Shown here piece by piece: positions 34,052-44,198 of a DNA stretch of 64,000 nucleotides. Location of the stretch: positions 1,116,001 to 1,180,000 of the forward strand of contig JAVLRN010000002.1 of NCBI GenBank assembly GCA_032821775.1, read 5' to 3'. The stretch comes from Sanguinoderma infundibulare (Eukaryota > Basidiomycota > Agaricomycetes > Polyporales > Polyporaceae). The translations under genes were made by a program, and so were the position numbers. The notes beneath the pieces were generated by a model. That model was not told where the DNA came from. It worked only from the letters and a program-made list of their open reading frames with translations, and ran no database searches. Numbering within the stretch: the first letter of the stretch is position 1; every line of letters begins with the position of its first letter.

Positions 34052-34613
34052 TTACGCTGGTGTGTTAAGGTATTGGTTGCAAGTAACCTCTCGTTCTCGA
34101 TGTGGACTGGCGTTGACAATGTTTGCTTCGCAGCTGGACAGGATGAAACAAGCACTCGACTAGATCCCCTTCGACTCGTGTTGCATCAGCTGCTATCCTT
34201 TCATTCATCTTCTTGACTTGGCCGGGCCATAACGCTAGATGTGCAAACCTAGACAGACCGAAACCGTTCGATTAGCCTGCCATATATATTAGACTGCGTT
34301 GTATCGTATTTATTTTTCGAAGAACATGCTTATTTATCTGACAAATATCACTGACAACCCATCGGGAGTACGTGCACCGGATAGACGTATTCGATGGCGC
34401 CAAACGTTCATAGATTGGGGGATGATAGATGATAGAAATAGTAGATGGGCGAAGGACATGGTGATGTTCGAGGCACAGAGGATAGCATATAAACACGGTG
34501 GACAACGCAGGCGAAGCGACAGCGGAGATGCGCCAAGCAGTACGGGGAGGACACGAGACACCGAACAGCGACAGCGACGCAGAGAGAAACAAGTGGATGG
34601 CAACCGAAACCGC
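34052..34613. other. No gene recognised
   Basis: Convergent 3' flanks of the DUF6533 gene (plus) and the chimeric gene (minus). A 137-residue plus-strand frame overlaps the last exon of the minus gene and is taken as a shadow. Confidence 0.4.
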
Positions 34614-35693
34614 TCAGATCACATACACGTCCTCCTTCTCCAGGCTGTACTCCTGGAGCTTCCGGAAGTACTCGATCCGTTCCTGACGCTGGCGCGCCCT
34701 CTCCTGCGATGACCATCACGATCCCGTCAGCTCTGAGTTCTATCTCAACAGCATATTGGTGGATCACGCACCTCGTCCTCGTGAGGGTCCACTTCTTCCG
34801 CTGCACGTTTCTTCCCCTTCCCCTTCGACTTCGACGTAGGTGGTCGGCCTCGCGACGTGGACCGTCCCCTAGATGCCGGAGCAGTTGTGCGCCGAGTCGT
34901 GACCGACGCAGCCGCCCTCCTGCGCCCTCGGCCTCGTCCGCGACCCCTCGGCTGTGCGGTCCAAGACGTTCTTCGCCCAGAAGGCAAAATGCGCGGGGTG
35001 TGTGGGTGGTTCATGACCCTGAGCGCGGCGAGGATGAAGACGGCCTCCTTCTGGGTCTCGGAAAGTTTGGGGACCTCCCTCATGCGGTGGCCGAGGGAAA
35101 GAGCTGGAACTGCTGGCTAATGACGTTCGACACGATGAGCGTCGCAGCGATGCCGGCGTGTCCTGCGACCCAGTGGATGAGCTCGTACTAGGGTTACTGC
35201 GGCAGGGTGGCGGGCTCGGGCGAAGGGAGGGATGCTGCAGGCGAGGCTGGGGTGGATGCTGAGGACGACAAGGGCTTGTTGGCATGGCGAGGGACTATGC
35301 GGGCAAGCGCGTCGATGTAGGTGTTCATGCGCGGGTGGTCGCCGGTGAAGTGGCCCGAGGAGAGCACGCCCCCACAAACCTCGCGCAAATCGGGGATGGG
35401 GTAGTTGTCGTACGATGGATTGCACGGCGGAGGACTGCGGGCCACAGACAAAGGGCTCGCCGCGGGCAGAGGACTTGGGGTACTCGGGATGCGACTGTGT
35501 GAGAGCGTACCTACCATCGTCACCGACTGTGAGCGTGAAGCGCGGCTCGAGGGTCCACAGGAGAGGCATGGCGAGTGCTGGTGAAGATGGCAGTAGATAA
35601 AGGAGGGTCAGTGTATGCACCCATTTGAACCCGAAGATGGACTTACAATGAGCAATTCCCGCGTGAACGGAGGAGAGGGCGTCACCGTCATGC
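34614..35693 (-). CDS. Chimeric or broken gene ending in an RG-rich C-terminus
   Basis: Minus strand. It starts MTVTPSPPFTRELLI (35693), splices to ALAMPLLWTLEPRFTLTVGD and then to NYPIPDLREVCGGVLSSGHF with an Ala/Ser/Pro-rich tail. After a TAA at about 35193 the sequence YELIHWVAGHAGIAATLIVS and, in a shifted frame, REVPKLSETQKEAVFILAAL follow. Near 34970 it passes without a gap into TAQPRGRGRGRGRRRAAASV and RGRSTSRGRPPTSKSKGKGK, splices (GTGCGT/CGCAG) and ends QERIEYFRKLQEYSLEKEDV before TGA at 34614-34616. That RG-rich end is the natural tail of the family fragment at 3.0-4.05 kb. The N-terminal part is a conserved-looking protein I do not know. Likely a recombination product and possibly dead. 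Confidence 0.45.
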
Positions 35694-36307
35694 TGAGGCC
35701 GCCTTCTTGTCCTCGGACTTCTTCATGGCGAGTCGAGTGCCGATCGCTGTCCAGGTGAGGTCGGTAGATGGTGGTGGTAGGAGAGGAAGATGGGGACTTT
35801 GCGATTTTGCCCCGAGCGACTGAGCTGTCAGAAGCAAAGCGTTGGGGGGGAGATGCCAGATTGCAAGGGAGGATTGGTCTTGGTCGCGGTTTGGTCCCGG
35901 TTTGGTACCCCAGACCAATGACCAAAGCTAACCCTAACCCAGAGGCGCCCATGGCCAAACAAACACCACGGGCGCTTCCCGAGCGACCAAACCCAAAGGT
36001 TAACAAGTCCTCCTCCTCCCGCGCATGCCGGATGTTCTCGTGTAAAATAGCAAGCAAGTTCGGATTCGGATTTCATAGATGATCGCATAACGTACATGTG
36101 GTAGCTAGCGCGTATGGTACAGATATCAAGAAGATGCTTGGATACTTTGAGTCCACAAACAGAGTGAACAAAAGAGAGATGCGCGCAGCGTGACGCCAAC
36201 GACCGCGGCCCAACTATCGTGGATCCCTTCTTCGTATCGTCGCTGTCGTCACCATGCAGCGAGAGAGGCACCTGGTCGATGCCAGTCCTCCCGCCCACCC
36301 CGCCTGC
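35694..36307. other. No gene recognised
   Basis: 5' flank of the chimeric gene and 3' flank of the transposon-associated gene. A plus-strand CTAACCCTAACCC near 35927 is only two telomere-like units. Confidence 0.4.
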
Positions 36308-37524
36308 CTACATCTGCTCAGTGTCGCCCCCCGTCGTGAACGGCACAAGGGAAGGCTCCTCCAGGCAGTCGATGCGCATGCAGTGCTCTCCGTTGTATGA
36401 ATCCAGCCTCGCGTCCGTCTTCCCAACGTCGAGCTCCAAGCCATGGAACAGCCTGAACAGTGCCTTGGTGGGGCGACCATCCAGCCCCGGAACAATGACC
36501 AACCGCTCCATCACGAGCGCCGTGAACGTGAAGTCCTCTATCGCGAGCGCGCCAAACACGCTGTTCTCGACAACGAGGCGCTGGTAGAGTCCTTGGATGG
36601 CCGCCATGAAGGGCCCGATGTTGAACTTCCTGCCCTCCGTGAAGATGCCCTCAGGCTGAGGGTAGGGCGGTGGCTGCTCGATGATCTTGCGGTGCTCCCC
36701 ATTGATGACTACGCCGTCCACTTCTTGCACCGACTGCCGCATGCCGTCGCGGCAGACGTTCCTCGGGTGGTTGTGAGAGCTTTTCTTGTGCTTGGGGTAC
36801 ATAAGGGTCTTGCAGCGGCCGCAGATGTGGACCTTGCACTGCAGGCAAAGGCTTGTAAGTATGCGATCCCCGGGCACTTGCCCGCCAACAATTGAGTAGC
36901 ACGTACCCCCTTGTTCTTGCCTAGATTTTGCAGCATGTTGTCAAACTTTGAGTCAAGAGAAACCGCGTTGGCGGGGCACTTCCAGAAGTTGCGGTCGCTG
37001 GAGCGCGCTGCAGAGTAAACAATCAGCAAAGCCTTATAAAATCCAAAACACTGCGACTTACAACTGAAATCGTTGTCACAGACGCAATTGAATATCTTCG
37101 TCTCCACGCTGGAGAGCTTTTTGAGGATCATGCTCAGGCTCCTGAGGGGATAGTCCTGCTTGTCGTGGTGTTTGCGCTCCATGATGGTGGCGTTGTATGT
37201 CGACGTGGCGCAAACATAATGGTAAGGCATCATCCGGAAGGTCGCCCACTTGTGGGTCTCGCGGAGTTCCAGGAAAAGGCTGAATTCACTGTAAGTCGAG
37301 TTATCGGGAAAATCGAGGACGCGTGAGTCCACCCCAGTTACGATTGAAAAGAGCCTCTGAGAGTGGGTGAGGCCAGCAATGATGGGTTGCGGGAGGACGG
37401 GCTTGTCAGTGGGAGCTGCGAGCACTGTGCGTGGAGCGAAGAAGATGCTCGCGCGAGGCCTGACCACTGCCGCCTGATTGGCCTGTGGGGGAGGCTCGTT
37501 GGGGCCTGCTGGCATCGCTGTCAT
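36308..37524 (-). CDS. Transposon-associated Cys/His-rich protein, part 2
   Basis: Minus strand, three exons: from ATG 37524 to about 37061 (NDFSC), then RSSDRNFWKCPANAVSLDSK to LQNLGKNKG at about 36910, then LCLQCKVHICGRCKTLMYPK to a stop at 36308. Introns have GTAAGT/TGCAG and GTACGT/ACAAG ends. Cys and His are clustered: CVCDNDFSC, FWKCP, CLQCKVHICGRC, HKKSSHNHPRNVCRDG, so a zinc-binding region is likely. I do not recognise a named domain. It lies 7 bases after the stop of the upstream open frame on the same strand, and both lie 3' of the transposase, so the two frames may once have been one gene, split by a frameshift at about 37525. Confidence 0.5.
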
Positions 37525-37530
37525 CTTGAT

Positions 37531-38390
37531 TCACCTCGGTTGAGCGGGCGTGCCAGCAACGTGAAGCCTCAGCTTCTTCTTTGGCGGACGGTCCTCCCTC
37601 GTGTTGCACATCATCGTCGAAGCAGGCGTGCTCGGTGCTTGCGCTTCTCCATCGCTGTCAGGTCGTGGTGCATGCATAGCGTCAGTGTTGGGTCCTGCTG
37701 CAGTCTGCGTGGGGGCGAGGGACGCGCTGGTGGAGGACGCACTTGGTGCGGAGGCCTTGGTGATGATTGTGGTGCACGTGAACATGGATGCGAACGGCGT
37801 GTACAGAGAGATGTCATCGTCGATCACCTCGTAGGGCAAGTCAGTGTCCGAGAAAGGGTCGATCCACGGAGTGGGTGGGACCTCCTCGATCTCTTCGATG
37901 TCTTCATTGTCCAATTCGTCTTGACGAGGTCGCTTGAGGCTGACCAGCTCATTCTGCAGGGTAATGTCAGTTCCTGCTGAAGGACTGATGTCATAGCCCG
38001 AGCTCGTCGACTGAGACTGGATGGTGGGTGGATAGCAGAACGGCTCGAGTGGGTACTTACCTGATCCGAGTCTGGCAAACCGCCCTTCCCCTTCGCGCCT
38101 GCGGTTGAGACAGTGCTTGATAAGTTGGGAGGTGTACTGCTGCGCCGGTGCGGCAAGGTGTGAACCAATGTCGGGTCAACCCTGATCTCCTCGAGAATGT
38201 TGGACGGGTTGAGGAGGTCGAGCACCGAGAAACTGAGCTCATTGTCCGGCTCATCCTTAATTGAGGTGAACGAATATTGCGCGGCGGTCTCTGGGCTCAT
38301 CGAGATGAGCCCGAAGTGCTTGCCGGTGTCAGGTGGGTTGAATATGGGGATGTGGGTGATGTTCGTGGGGAGGGCTTTGTTGGATGTCAA
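37531..38390 (-). CDS. Transposon-associated protein, part 1
   Basis: Minus strand, two exons (38390-38061 and 37953-37531) with GTAAGTACC/CTGCAG ends join in phase 0 to 250 residues. It starts MTSNKALPTNITHIPIFNPP, then IKDEPDNELSFSVLDLLNPS, an acidic stretch (DNEDIEEIEEVPPTPWIDPF) and a basic end (PPKKKLRLHVAG) that could act as a nuclear localisation signal. No known domain. It has the look of the N-terminal regulatory part of a transposon DNA-binding protein and probably belongs with the Cys/His-rich part directly downstream. Confidence 0.45.
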
Positions 38391-38559
38391 GCGCTGACGT
38401 GTGCCCGATGTTTACTGACAGTTTCTATTTATTCAGACGTCTACTATACTTTATTAGTGCACATACCACACCGCCTGATGCGCCATTCCTATTTCTGTAC
38501 GTTCTGCTCTGGCCCCTGTCACTACTCATATATTCGCTCCCCCACGCTCCGAGCACCTC

Positions 38560-38735
38560 AGTCTTCCTACTCCCGACTGAGGTGCATTTCCCCACGATCC
38601 TTATGTCTTTACGCTCGTACTTATGTTTACTGTAGCTTGCTCGCTTGCGCTCACATCAGGTATTTACATATCCAAATATATTAGTCTTCCTACTCCCGAC
38701 TGAGCTTGCTCGCTCACGCTCGCATCAGTCGGCAC
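38560..38735. repeat. Two copies of a two-part short repeat
   Basis: TCTTCCTACTCCCGACTGAG occurs at about 38563 and 38690; GCTTGCTCGCT followed by (C/T)(A/G)CGCTC(A/G)CATCAG occurs at about 38636 and 38704. In the right copy the parts touch; in the left copy about 54 bp separate them. They lie at the 3' end of the transposase gene and run into its last codons. Confidence 0.55.
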
Positions 38736-41700
38736 TGTTCTTTCACAGGCTTGACATTTTTTGAAGCTGTCGATGAGGTTGTTCCAGAGCTTTGTGGATG
38801 CATTGACAAGATGGGTGTGGTGTGAGCCGTGGGTAAGAGCCAGGAATGAGATTGGATTGACACCATTCGAGTGTGCGATACATGTGTTGCGCCGGTGAAC
38901 ATGGTCGTGGCCCAGAGCAACCATCATCTCCAAGCCGCTCAGGTAGGAACACATGAGATCGTTCCAGCCCTTGTGCGATCCTTCGATATGGCTTCCATCC
39001 ATTGGAATGTCATCCCGAGGGCGAGTCAAACATCCCTTCTGAATGTGCTCCAGCTGATTTTGATGGGTCTGGTGAGGGTCAGTGAAAGTGATGAATGAAA
39101 AAAACTGGACACGACAGACCTTCTCGGCCACCGTGCTCCAAACACCTCCGAAGTCGACCCATTTCCTGTATGCTTTCTCCAAACGTTCCTCCTGGTCCTC
39201 CTTCGACCGGTGGACCGCAGGACGCCCATTGATGGCGCGCGATTTGAGAATTGCGTTGACGATGTTGTTTGCGACCGCTGCACGATGCGGACTCTTCGTC
39301 CCTCCGATGACACAGATTGAATAGCTGTAAACGAAAGATCAGCACAACCTCTGGCTACTGGGAGCGACTGCTGCTGCCTCGAACAACAAGGTGATCACCG
39401 GACTCGCCGCCTACCTGACCATGCTTGCAAACGACAGCAACACTCGCCAGGCATGGGCGTGGAAGCAGTTTGTTAGGGTTCGCATGGATGACCTCCAAAG
39501 TGTTCGTGTCGAGTGTGCAATCAAGGGTGTGCGGTCAGACTTTGCTGCGCACGTGAGCCCCGGGAGCTCGATGGAGATGCAGCACTCGATTAGCCAGGTC
39601 ATCCTGGACAGTGAGTTGTCGAAGGCGTCGTCCATCTCTGACATGCAGACGGACGACAAACAATCGGAGGGAGTTAATGGAGAGCCAGTTGTAGACAGTG
39701 TGGATGGTGTAGAGGGTGGTGATAAAGAAACTGCCGAGGGTGTAGAGGACCGTGCACCAACCCCGATGTCACCCAAGACCCCATGCGCCTCTGTGGACCC
39801 TGTGCCAGCCACGAACAGCATCACGGATGATGAAGATGACAAGGTCCCACGCACTCCTGTCCAGACCGAGATTCCTGCTCACAAGGTGCACTCCCAATCC
39901 ACCGACCCGTCCACCCGCACGTCTGGAGAGGACCAAGAGCAAACTCGCCAAGATCCGTGAGGACATCCTCAACGTTCTCGACAAGCACCTCATCGAGAGC
40001 AAGGAGGTTGCATGGACACCTTTCAGAGCTTCTTTGAGTGCCTGTACTCACCGCATTGAGAAATGGAAGACGTCGAGGTGGACTTCGACTTTGGGATAGA
40101 CGTCCGACACCATGTTCTTGATGAAGCAACAGTTGTCAACTGTTAAGACTTGTGGCTGAGCCACTTGCTGAATGTCATGTCGCCGTCGTATGCCGGACAT
40201 GAGCTCCCTGGCTTCTTCAAGGGCTTGCGACATGCTTAATTGCTGTGTTGTGGGGTTAGTCTGACAGTCGCGGCTCGAGATGGCATGGTAAACATACCCA
40301 ACCCATAGTTAAGCCGCCCTCATTGAGGGTGTTGACAATGCCGCCTTTGAGGATCTTGATGTGGGACTTGTTCTTGTCGACGAGGGTGGCCTTGTAGGCA
40401 GAGCGGAAGGTCTTGTCGAGGGAGAGAGCAACCGCTGCTGACGGGCATCAAAGCGGTCAGCAACCGCACAGGTACGTCGACCGTGAGAAGGCGTCCATCT
40501 GCACCCACCTGTCTGCGACCTGACATTCTCTTCCGACTCACTGATTCTCGTCTTCTGGCAGTACTTCAAGAAAATCTCCATAATTGTCTGGTCCGAAATC
40601 GACCGGTTATCATATCCACTCATCATTTTTCCCACTTTGTCGACAACAGGCTTCGAATATCGTGATAACCCGGGTTTCTTCAAGTCGATTTGCAGCAATG
40701 ACCGGTTCATTCGTCCACGGACATCGGTGAGATACCAGTATTGTTCCCTGTGATATTCCTCTAAATGCAGCTCTGTAATAGGTTACGTCAGTTGGATCAA
40801 GACGCTGTGCACAGATAAAAAACCACTTACGCCTGATGTGCTCTGCCAGCCCGGCGGACATCAGCGAGATGCGTAGCTCTACAATGAGCCGGAAGAGGTC
40901 GGAAGAAACCCTGGAGCAGCTGAAAAAAATGGGGAGGTGTCCTGTGCACAATGGTGAGTCTTCGAAAGACGTGCCGATGATAAATAGTGCCTCTCCCACT
41001 GCATATGGGAGAGGACTTACTCGGGAGTTCCCAGTACTCATATCTTTTCCAGAATTTCGAGCTCATCGTAGAGAAACAGTATGAGCCCTCCTCTTTCCTG
41101 GATGCCTTCTTCGAAAACTTCTGCTCGCAATCTTGGCAGCGCACCTGTATCCCAATCGCCATCTCCTCTTGCATGACGCCATGGACTTCTTAGGGCCCAG
41201 TGGCACTCCAGCCATTGTACTGCACCTTCTTGCTGGTGGCGCCGCAATTTGGGCAGCGCCGGAGCATCTTGTAGTGGACCTGGTGGACAGTGTACACGGG
41301 CTTCAAGTAGGTCTCTTCTGGGACCACGTCTGCCGTCGGGTTCCGGATGCTCTTCTCAAGGTACATTGGTGGCTCAAACTTTGGGCCATAGAGCGGCCAC
41401 CATGGGTCGAGCACCATGGTGAGTTCGCCGTCGACTGGAGAGCGGGAGGCCTCGTAGGTCACGGTGAGGTATGCGGCGATGTGTGACGTCCAGGCTAGCT
41501 GACATGGATCCTTAGACTGACTTTCACGACTCTTTTCCCAGGTGTTTGTGCATTGCTCGACCTGAAATTATGGTAAGTGCTCTCATGAACAACTAACTCT
41601 ACACGAAAAAAACTCACCCCAGTGTTCCATTTCTCTAGGAATTTTTTGCACTTTTCGGAGTCCCGAATTGTTGCAGCACACTGGGCTATTGCAGTTGAGG

Positions 41701-41920
41701 GGTCGAAGCCAGTCATAACAGAGGATATGGTTGTTACGTCGGAGACACAGTTACTGCGTAAATCGGATGTGGGACAAGGAGCATCAGGACAGGGGGTCAA
41801 TTGATGTCGACATTATATCGCAGAATTTCCTGTTCAGGGATCATGCCTCCGAACATTGGTGCAGGGCGCATTCGAGCTTGGTCATACAAACGTCTCAGCT
41901 ACTTGCCTGAAATGTGCAAG
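38664..41920 (-). pseudogene. DDE-type transposase, multi-exon, damaged
   Basis: Minus strand. N-terminal pieces MFGGMIPEQEILRYNVDIN and CPDAPCPTSDLRSN are in different frames (indel near 41803). Then YGPKFEPPMYLEKSIRNPTA, RCPNCGATSKKVQYNGWS, a TAA at 41190-41192, RCQDCEQKFSKKASRKEEGS, SSDLFRLIVELRISLMSAGL, and catalytic-looking blocks LSLDKTFRSAYKATLVDKNK (first Asp), VLTVDNCCFIKN and HLDVFHFSMR (second Asp), DDIPMDGSHIEGSHKGWNDL (Glu), ending at 38664. The Zn-ribbon plus DDE order is that of large basidiomycete transposase-like proteins (DUF6729-type by memory). One TAA and one frameshift make this copy inactive. The intron at about 39325-40050 is unusually large. Confidence 0.65.
39340..39960 (+). 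CDS. Opposite-strand ORF inside a transposase intron
   Basis: An open frame runs from the AG at 39339-39341 (QHNLWLLGATAAASNNK) through AAYLTMLANDSNTRQAWAWK and VRVECAIKGVRSDF to TGA at 39960; the first ATG-like start is near 39391 (GTG). The second half is acidic and Ser/Thr/Pro-rich. It lies wholly within the roughly 725-nt transposase intron and is on the other strand. I do not recognise the protein. It could be an exon of a captured host gene. Confidence 0.4.
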   Translation, partial: QHNLWLLGATAAASNNKVITGLAAYLTMLANDSNTRQAWAWKQFVRVRMDDLQSVRVECAIKGVRSDFAAHVSPGSSMEMQHSISQVILDSELSKASSISDMQTDDKQSEGVNGEPVVDSVDGVEGGDKETAEGVEDRAPTPMSPKTPCASVDPVPATNSITDDEDDKVPRTPVQTEIPAHKVHSQSTDPSTRTSGEDQEQTRQDP

Positions 41921-41939
41921 CTCGGCAGGACCATGCACG

Positions 41940-42957
41940 CTGTAACGTGCACAGGGAACCTGCGCATAGAACTGGAGGATCAATGCAGAGAAAGGACAGG
42001 CCGTGATGGAAAGATGCAAGGTGGTACAGGTGTGCTGCAAGCCTAAAGGCCACCAAATGGTAGGGAAAGGGGGGGAGACTCAACTACGGTGCGGCCACGT
42101 AGGTCAACTACCATGCAGTAGTATACGAGGTGAATACGATCAGTGCGCATGGGCACTATGGAGGAAGAACAATGCAGAGTATGTGCAATCGCACAACGTA
42201 CTGGTGAAGAGAGGCTCGAAGTCGATGCGGAGAGGCTACTCGGAGCCCGAAGGGAGTTGTACGCATGCAGGTATGAGAGACGAGAGATCTGAGGCCCAGG
42301 GGTAGCCTGTCGAATCCATACATCAATCCAAAACTAAGTACAAAGGGGATACACTGCGCATACCGCACAGTGGCACAAACACCACTAGCCTACCACAGCT
42401 CTGAAACGTAGCTACAGAGCCCATGTGGAACTGTACTGTAACCTAAAAGAGAGTCCGAGAGACACCTGCGACAGAACTACCTATCAACCGTGAGCTGAAA
42501 TGTGCAGTATCGTAAAAGAGCCAAGGAATCCTGTACATGCCGGGTACAACACGTGACCATGATCGATGCATCGTGACCATGTCGAAGATAGCCACGCATC
42601 GTACTAAACCGATCGGAGGCCTAGCTGCAAGGCACCGTGCCATGCCACTGCACGTCCTGTGGTATGTAATGAGACGTGCATACAATTGAGGATGTACTGA
42701 ACGATCCCCGAGTGCGAGGGCACCCGTAATTCATATGCATAACCGGGCTGCGAGGAAGAGGAGCCGCACGGTCGAAGGGGGACACGCACGATGCGTGGTA
42801 ACCGCGCAGTAGATACGCGTGGTAGCCGAAGAGCCTGCACGATGCAGAAGGCCGAGGACCCGAGTCGTGTATGGTGCGTACGGTGGTGACCGATCGGTGC
42901 GAGAGGGAACCATGCGGAATGCGAAGATTCTGGGCACAGGGCATGTAGGGGACCCTA
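41940..42957 (-). mobile_element. Putative 3' LTR of gypsy-like element E1
   Basis: On the minus strand the element's polypurine tract (CAGTGGGGGGGAGA) is followed at once by TGTAGGGTCCCCTACATGCC, a TG start with a short inverted repeat. The best end of the form ...TACA lies at 41940-41943 (plus TGTAACG), giving about 1018 bp, close to the 986-bp LTRs of E2. The partner LTR is outside the window, so neither end nor a target duplication can be confirmed. Confidence 0.4.
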
Positions 42958-42998
42958 CATCTCCCCCCCACTGACCTCTGAACTGTCCTTAGTTCAGT
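42958..42998 (-). other. E1 polypurine tract with adjacent hairpin
   Basis: Minus strand: inverted repeat CTGAAC/GTTCAG with an 8-nt loop (42978-42997), then CAGTGGGGGGGAGA next to the putative LTR. Priming site for plus-strand DNA synthesis in LTR elements. Confidence 0.5.
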
Positions 42999-43088
42999 CG
43001 ACGCCGCGTGGAGGTCGACGAACCAGAAAGGGAGAGAGCTGCGGAGGACCGAGGATAAAGACCATAGGGCAGAAGAACACCACACCCG

Positions 43089-43691
43089 ATGCACCCTACT
43101 TCACACACGATGAGCGCGCTCAACAACATGGAACAGCACTGCAACGAGGTCTGCGTGATCCTGCTGCCGAAGGCCGAAGATACGGTGGAGCGCCAGATAG
43201 CTGAGCTGCAAATCGTTGTGAACGGGGAAGCATTCATCGAGGCGGATGTGAAGAAGTGTCTGGACCGCCTCATGCTAGGGCTTGTATGTCTTCGCATCAT
43301 TAACCATTGGCCTCATGCTCACCGCGTGGTGCAGGGAGCGCTGCTGCGCATCTGTTCGGATTCCACCGTCATCCTGTCAGCCACCAACCAGGTCAGGCTG
43401 ATGCTCGAGATGTGGAATGTGCCCGAAATCCTGCAGCACTTTGACGCGGAATTCGACCGAGTATGGCGCAAAGCGCTCACAAGCGAGCTCTGGTTGCAGT
43501 GGGCAGCGGCGAAGACGTATCGGGATATGGCGTTCTCGTTCTGGTACATTCTGGAGCATGCAGGAATGAACCTCTGTGCCACAGACCAAGCACGCGTTGA
43601 GGAGTTCATCCATTGGTCCACGTGCAACGAGGCAGACACGCGCCGTGAGTACGCCAGTTTCAATGGAGTGCCGTTACAAGAAGTCGAATGA
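43089..43691 (+). CDS. Helical 200-residue protein, antisense within E1
   Basis: A clean open frame of 200 codons. The first or second ATG (MSALNNMEQHCNEVC) may be used. The sequence is mostly helical, with leucine-rich amphipathic stretches (QIAELQIVVNGEAFIEADVK, QVRLMLEMWNVPEILQHFDA) and Trp-rich SELWLQWAAAKTYRDMAFSF. No known domain. It lies between the E1 polypurine tract and the antisense Zn-cluster gene, on the same strand as the latter, so it may be an upstream gene or exon of that unit. E2 has no counterpart in the equivalent place. Confidence 0.45.
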   Translation: MHPTSHTMSALNNMEQHCNEVCVILLPKAEDTVERQIAELQIVVNGEAFIEADVKKCLDRLMLGLVCLRIINHWPHAHRVVQGALLRICSDSTVILSATNQVRLMLEMWNVPEILQHFDAEFDRVWRKALTSELWLQWAAAKTYRDMAFSFWYILEHAGMNLCATDQARVEEFIHWSTCNEADTRREYASFNGVPLQEVE

Positions 43692-44198
43692 GGCCAGCAG
43701 CCGAACAAGGGCTCTCCAACCAGTCCGGCGAAGCATGGTGAGTCAATGCGTCCCAATGCGGACGGGCGGAAGCTGACAACTTGACATAAGATGAATGCCA
43801 TCGACAGCGCGGTCGAAGCCTGGCGACCGCTGCACACGGTATCCAGTGATCAGCGGAGCGACTTGAGGTCAATAGAGGACGATTAGAAATGATTGAGGAA
43901 AAAGGCGGTGCTTCCGGACGGATTAGGTAGTCGAAACGCGCATGCTGTGATTTGGAATCCGAAGACGGGTAGAAGCTTGATGTGTGACGTAACAGACGCG
44001 CCAACCGCTCAGTGCCGCTCACGTGGTGTGGACCCTGAGGAACGCTTCCTGAAGTCGTGCAGAAGCAGAGAGAGGACGTCCAAGGCGGCCATATAGACTT
44101 GAGCATCGGAAGTTGTCACCTCTTTTGCGCACCCACTTCCTCGCCTACCCCTCATCACCTGTCTCTCCACCATAAGTCGCTCCTCCACCGAACTCCAC

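Noticed and set aside
35926..35942. CTAACCCTAACCC, telomere-like repeat
   Set aside because: Only two units; chance is sufficient and there is no other sign of an interstitial telomere.
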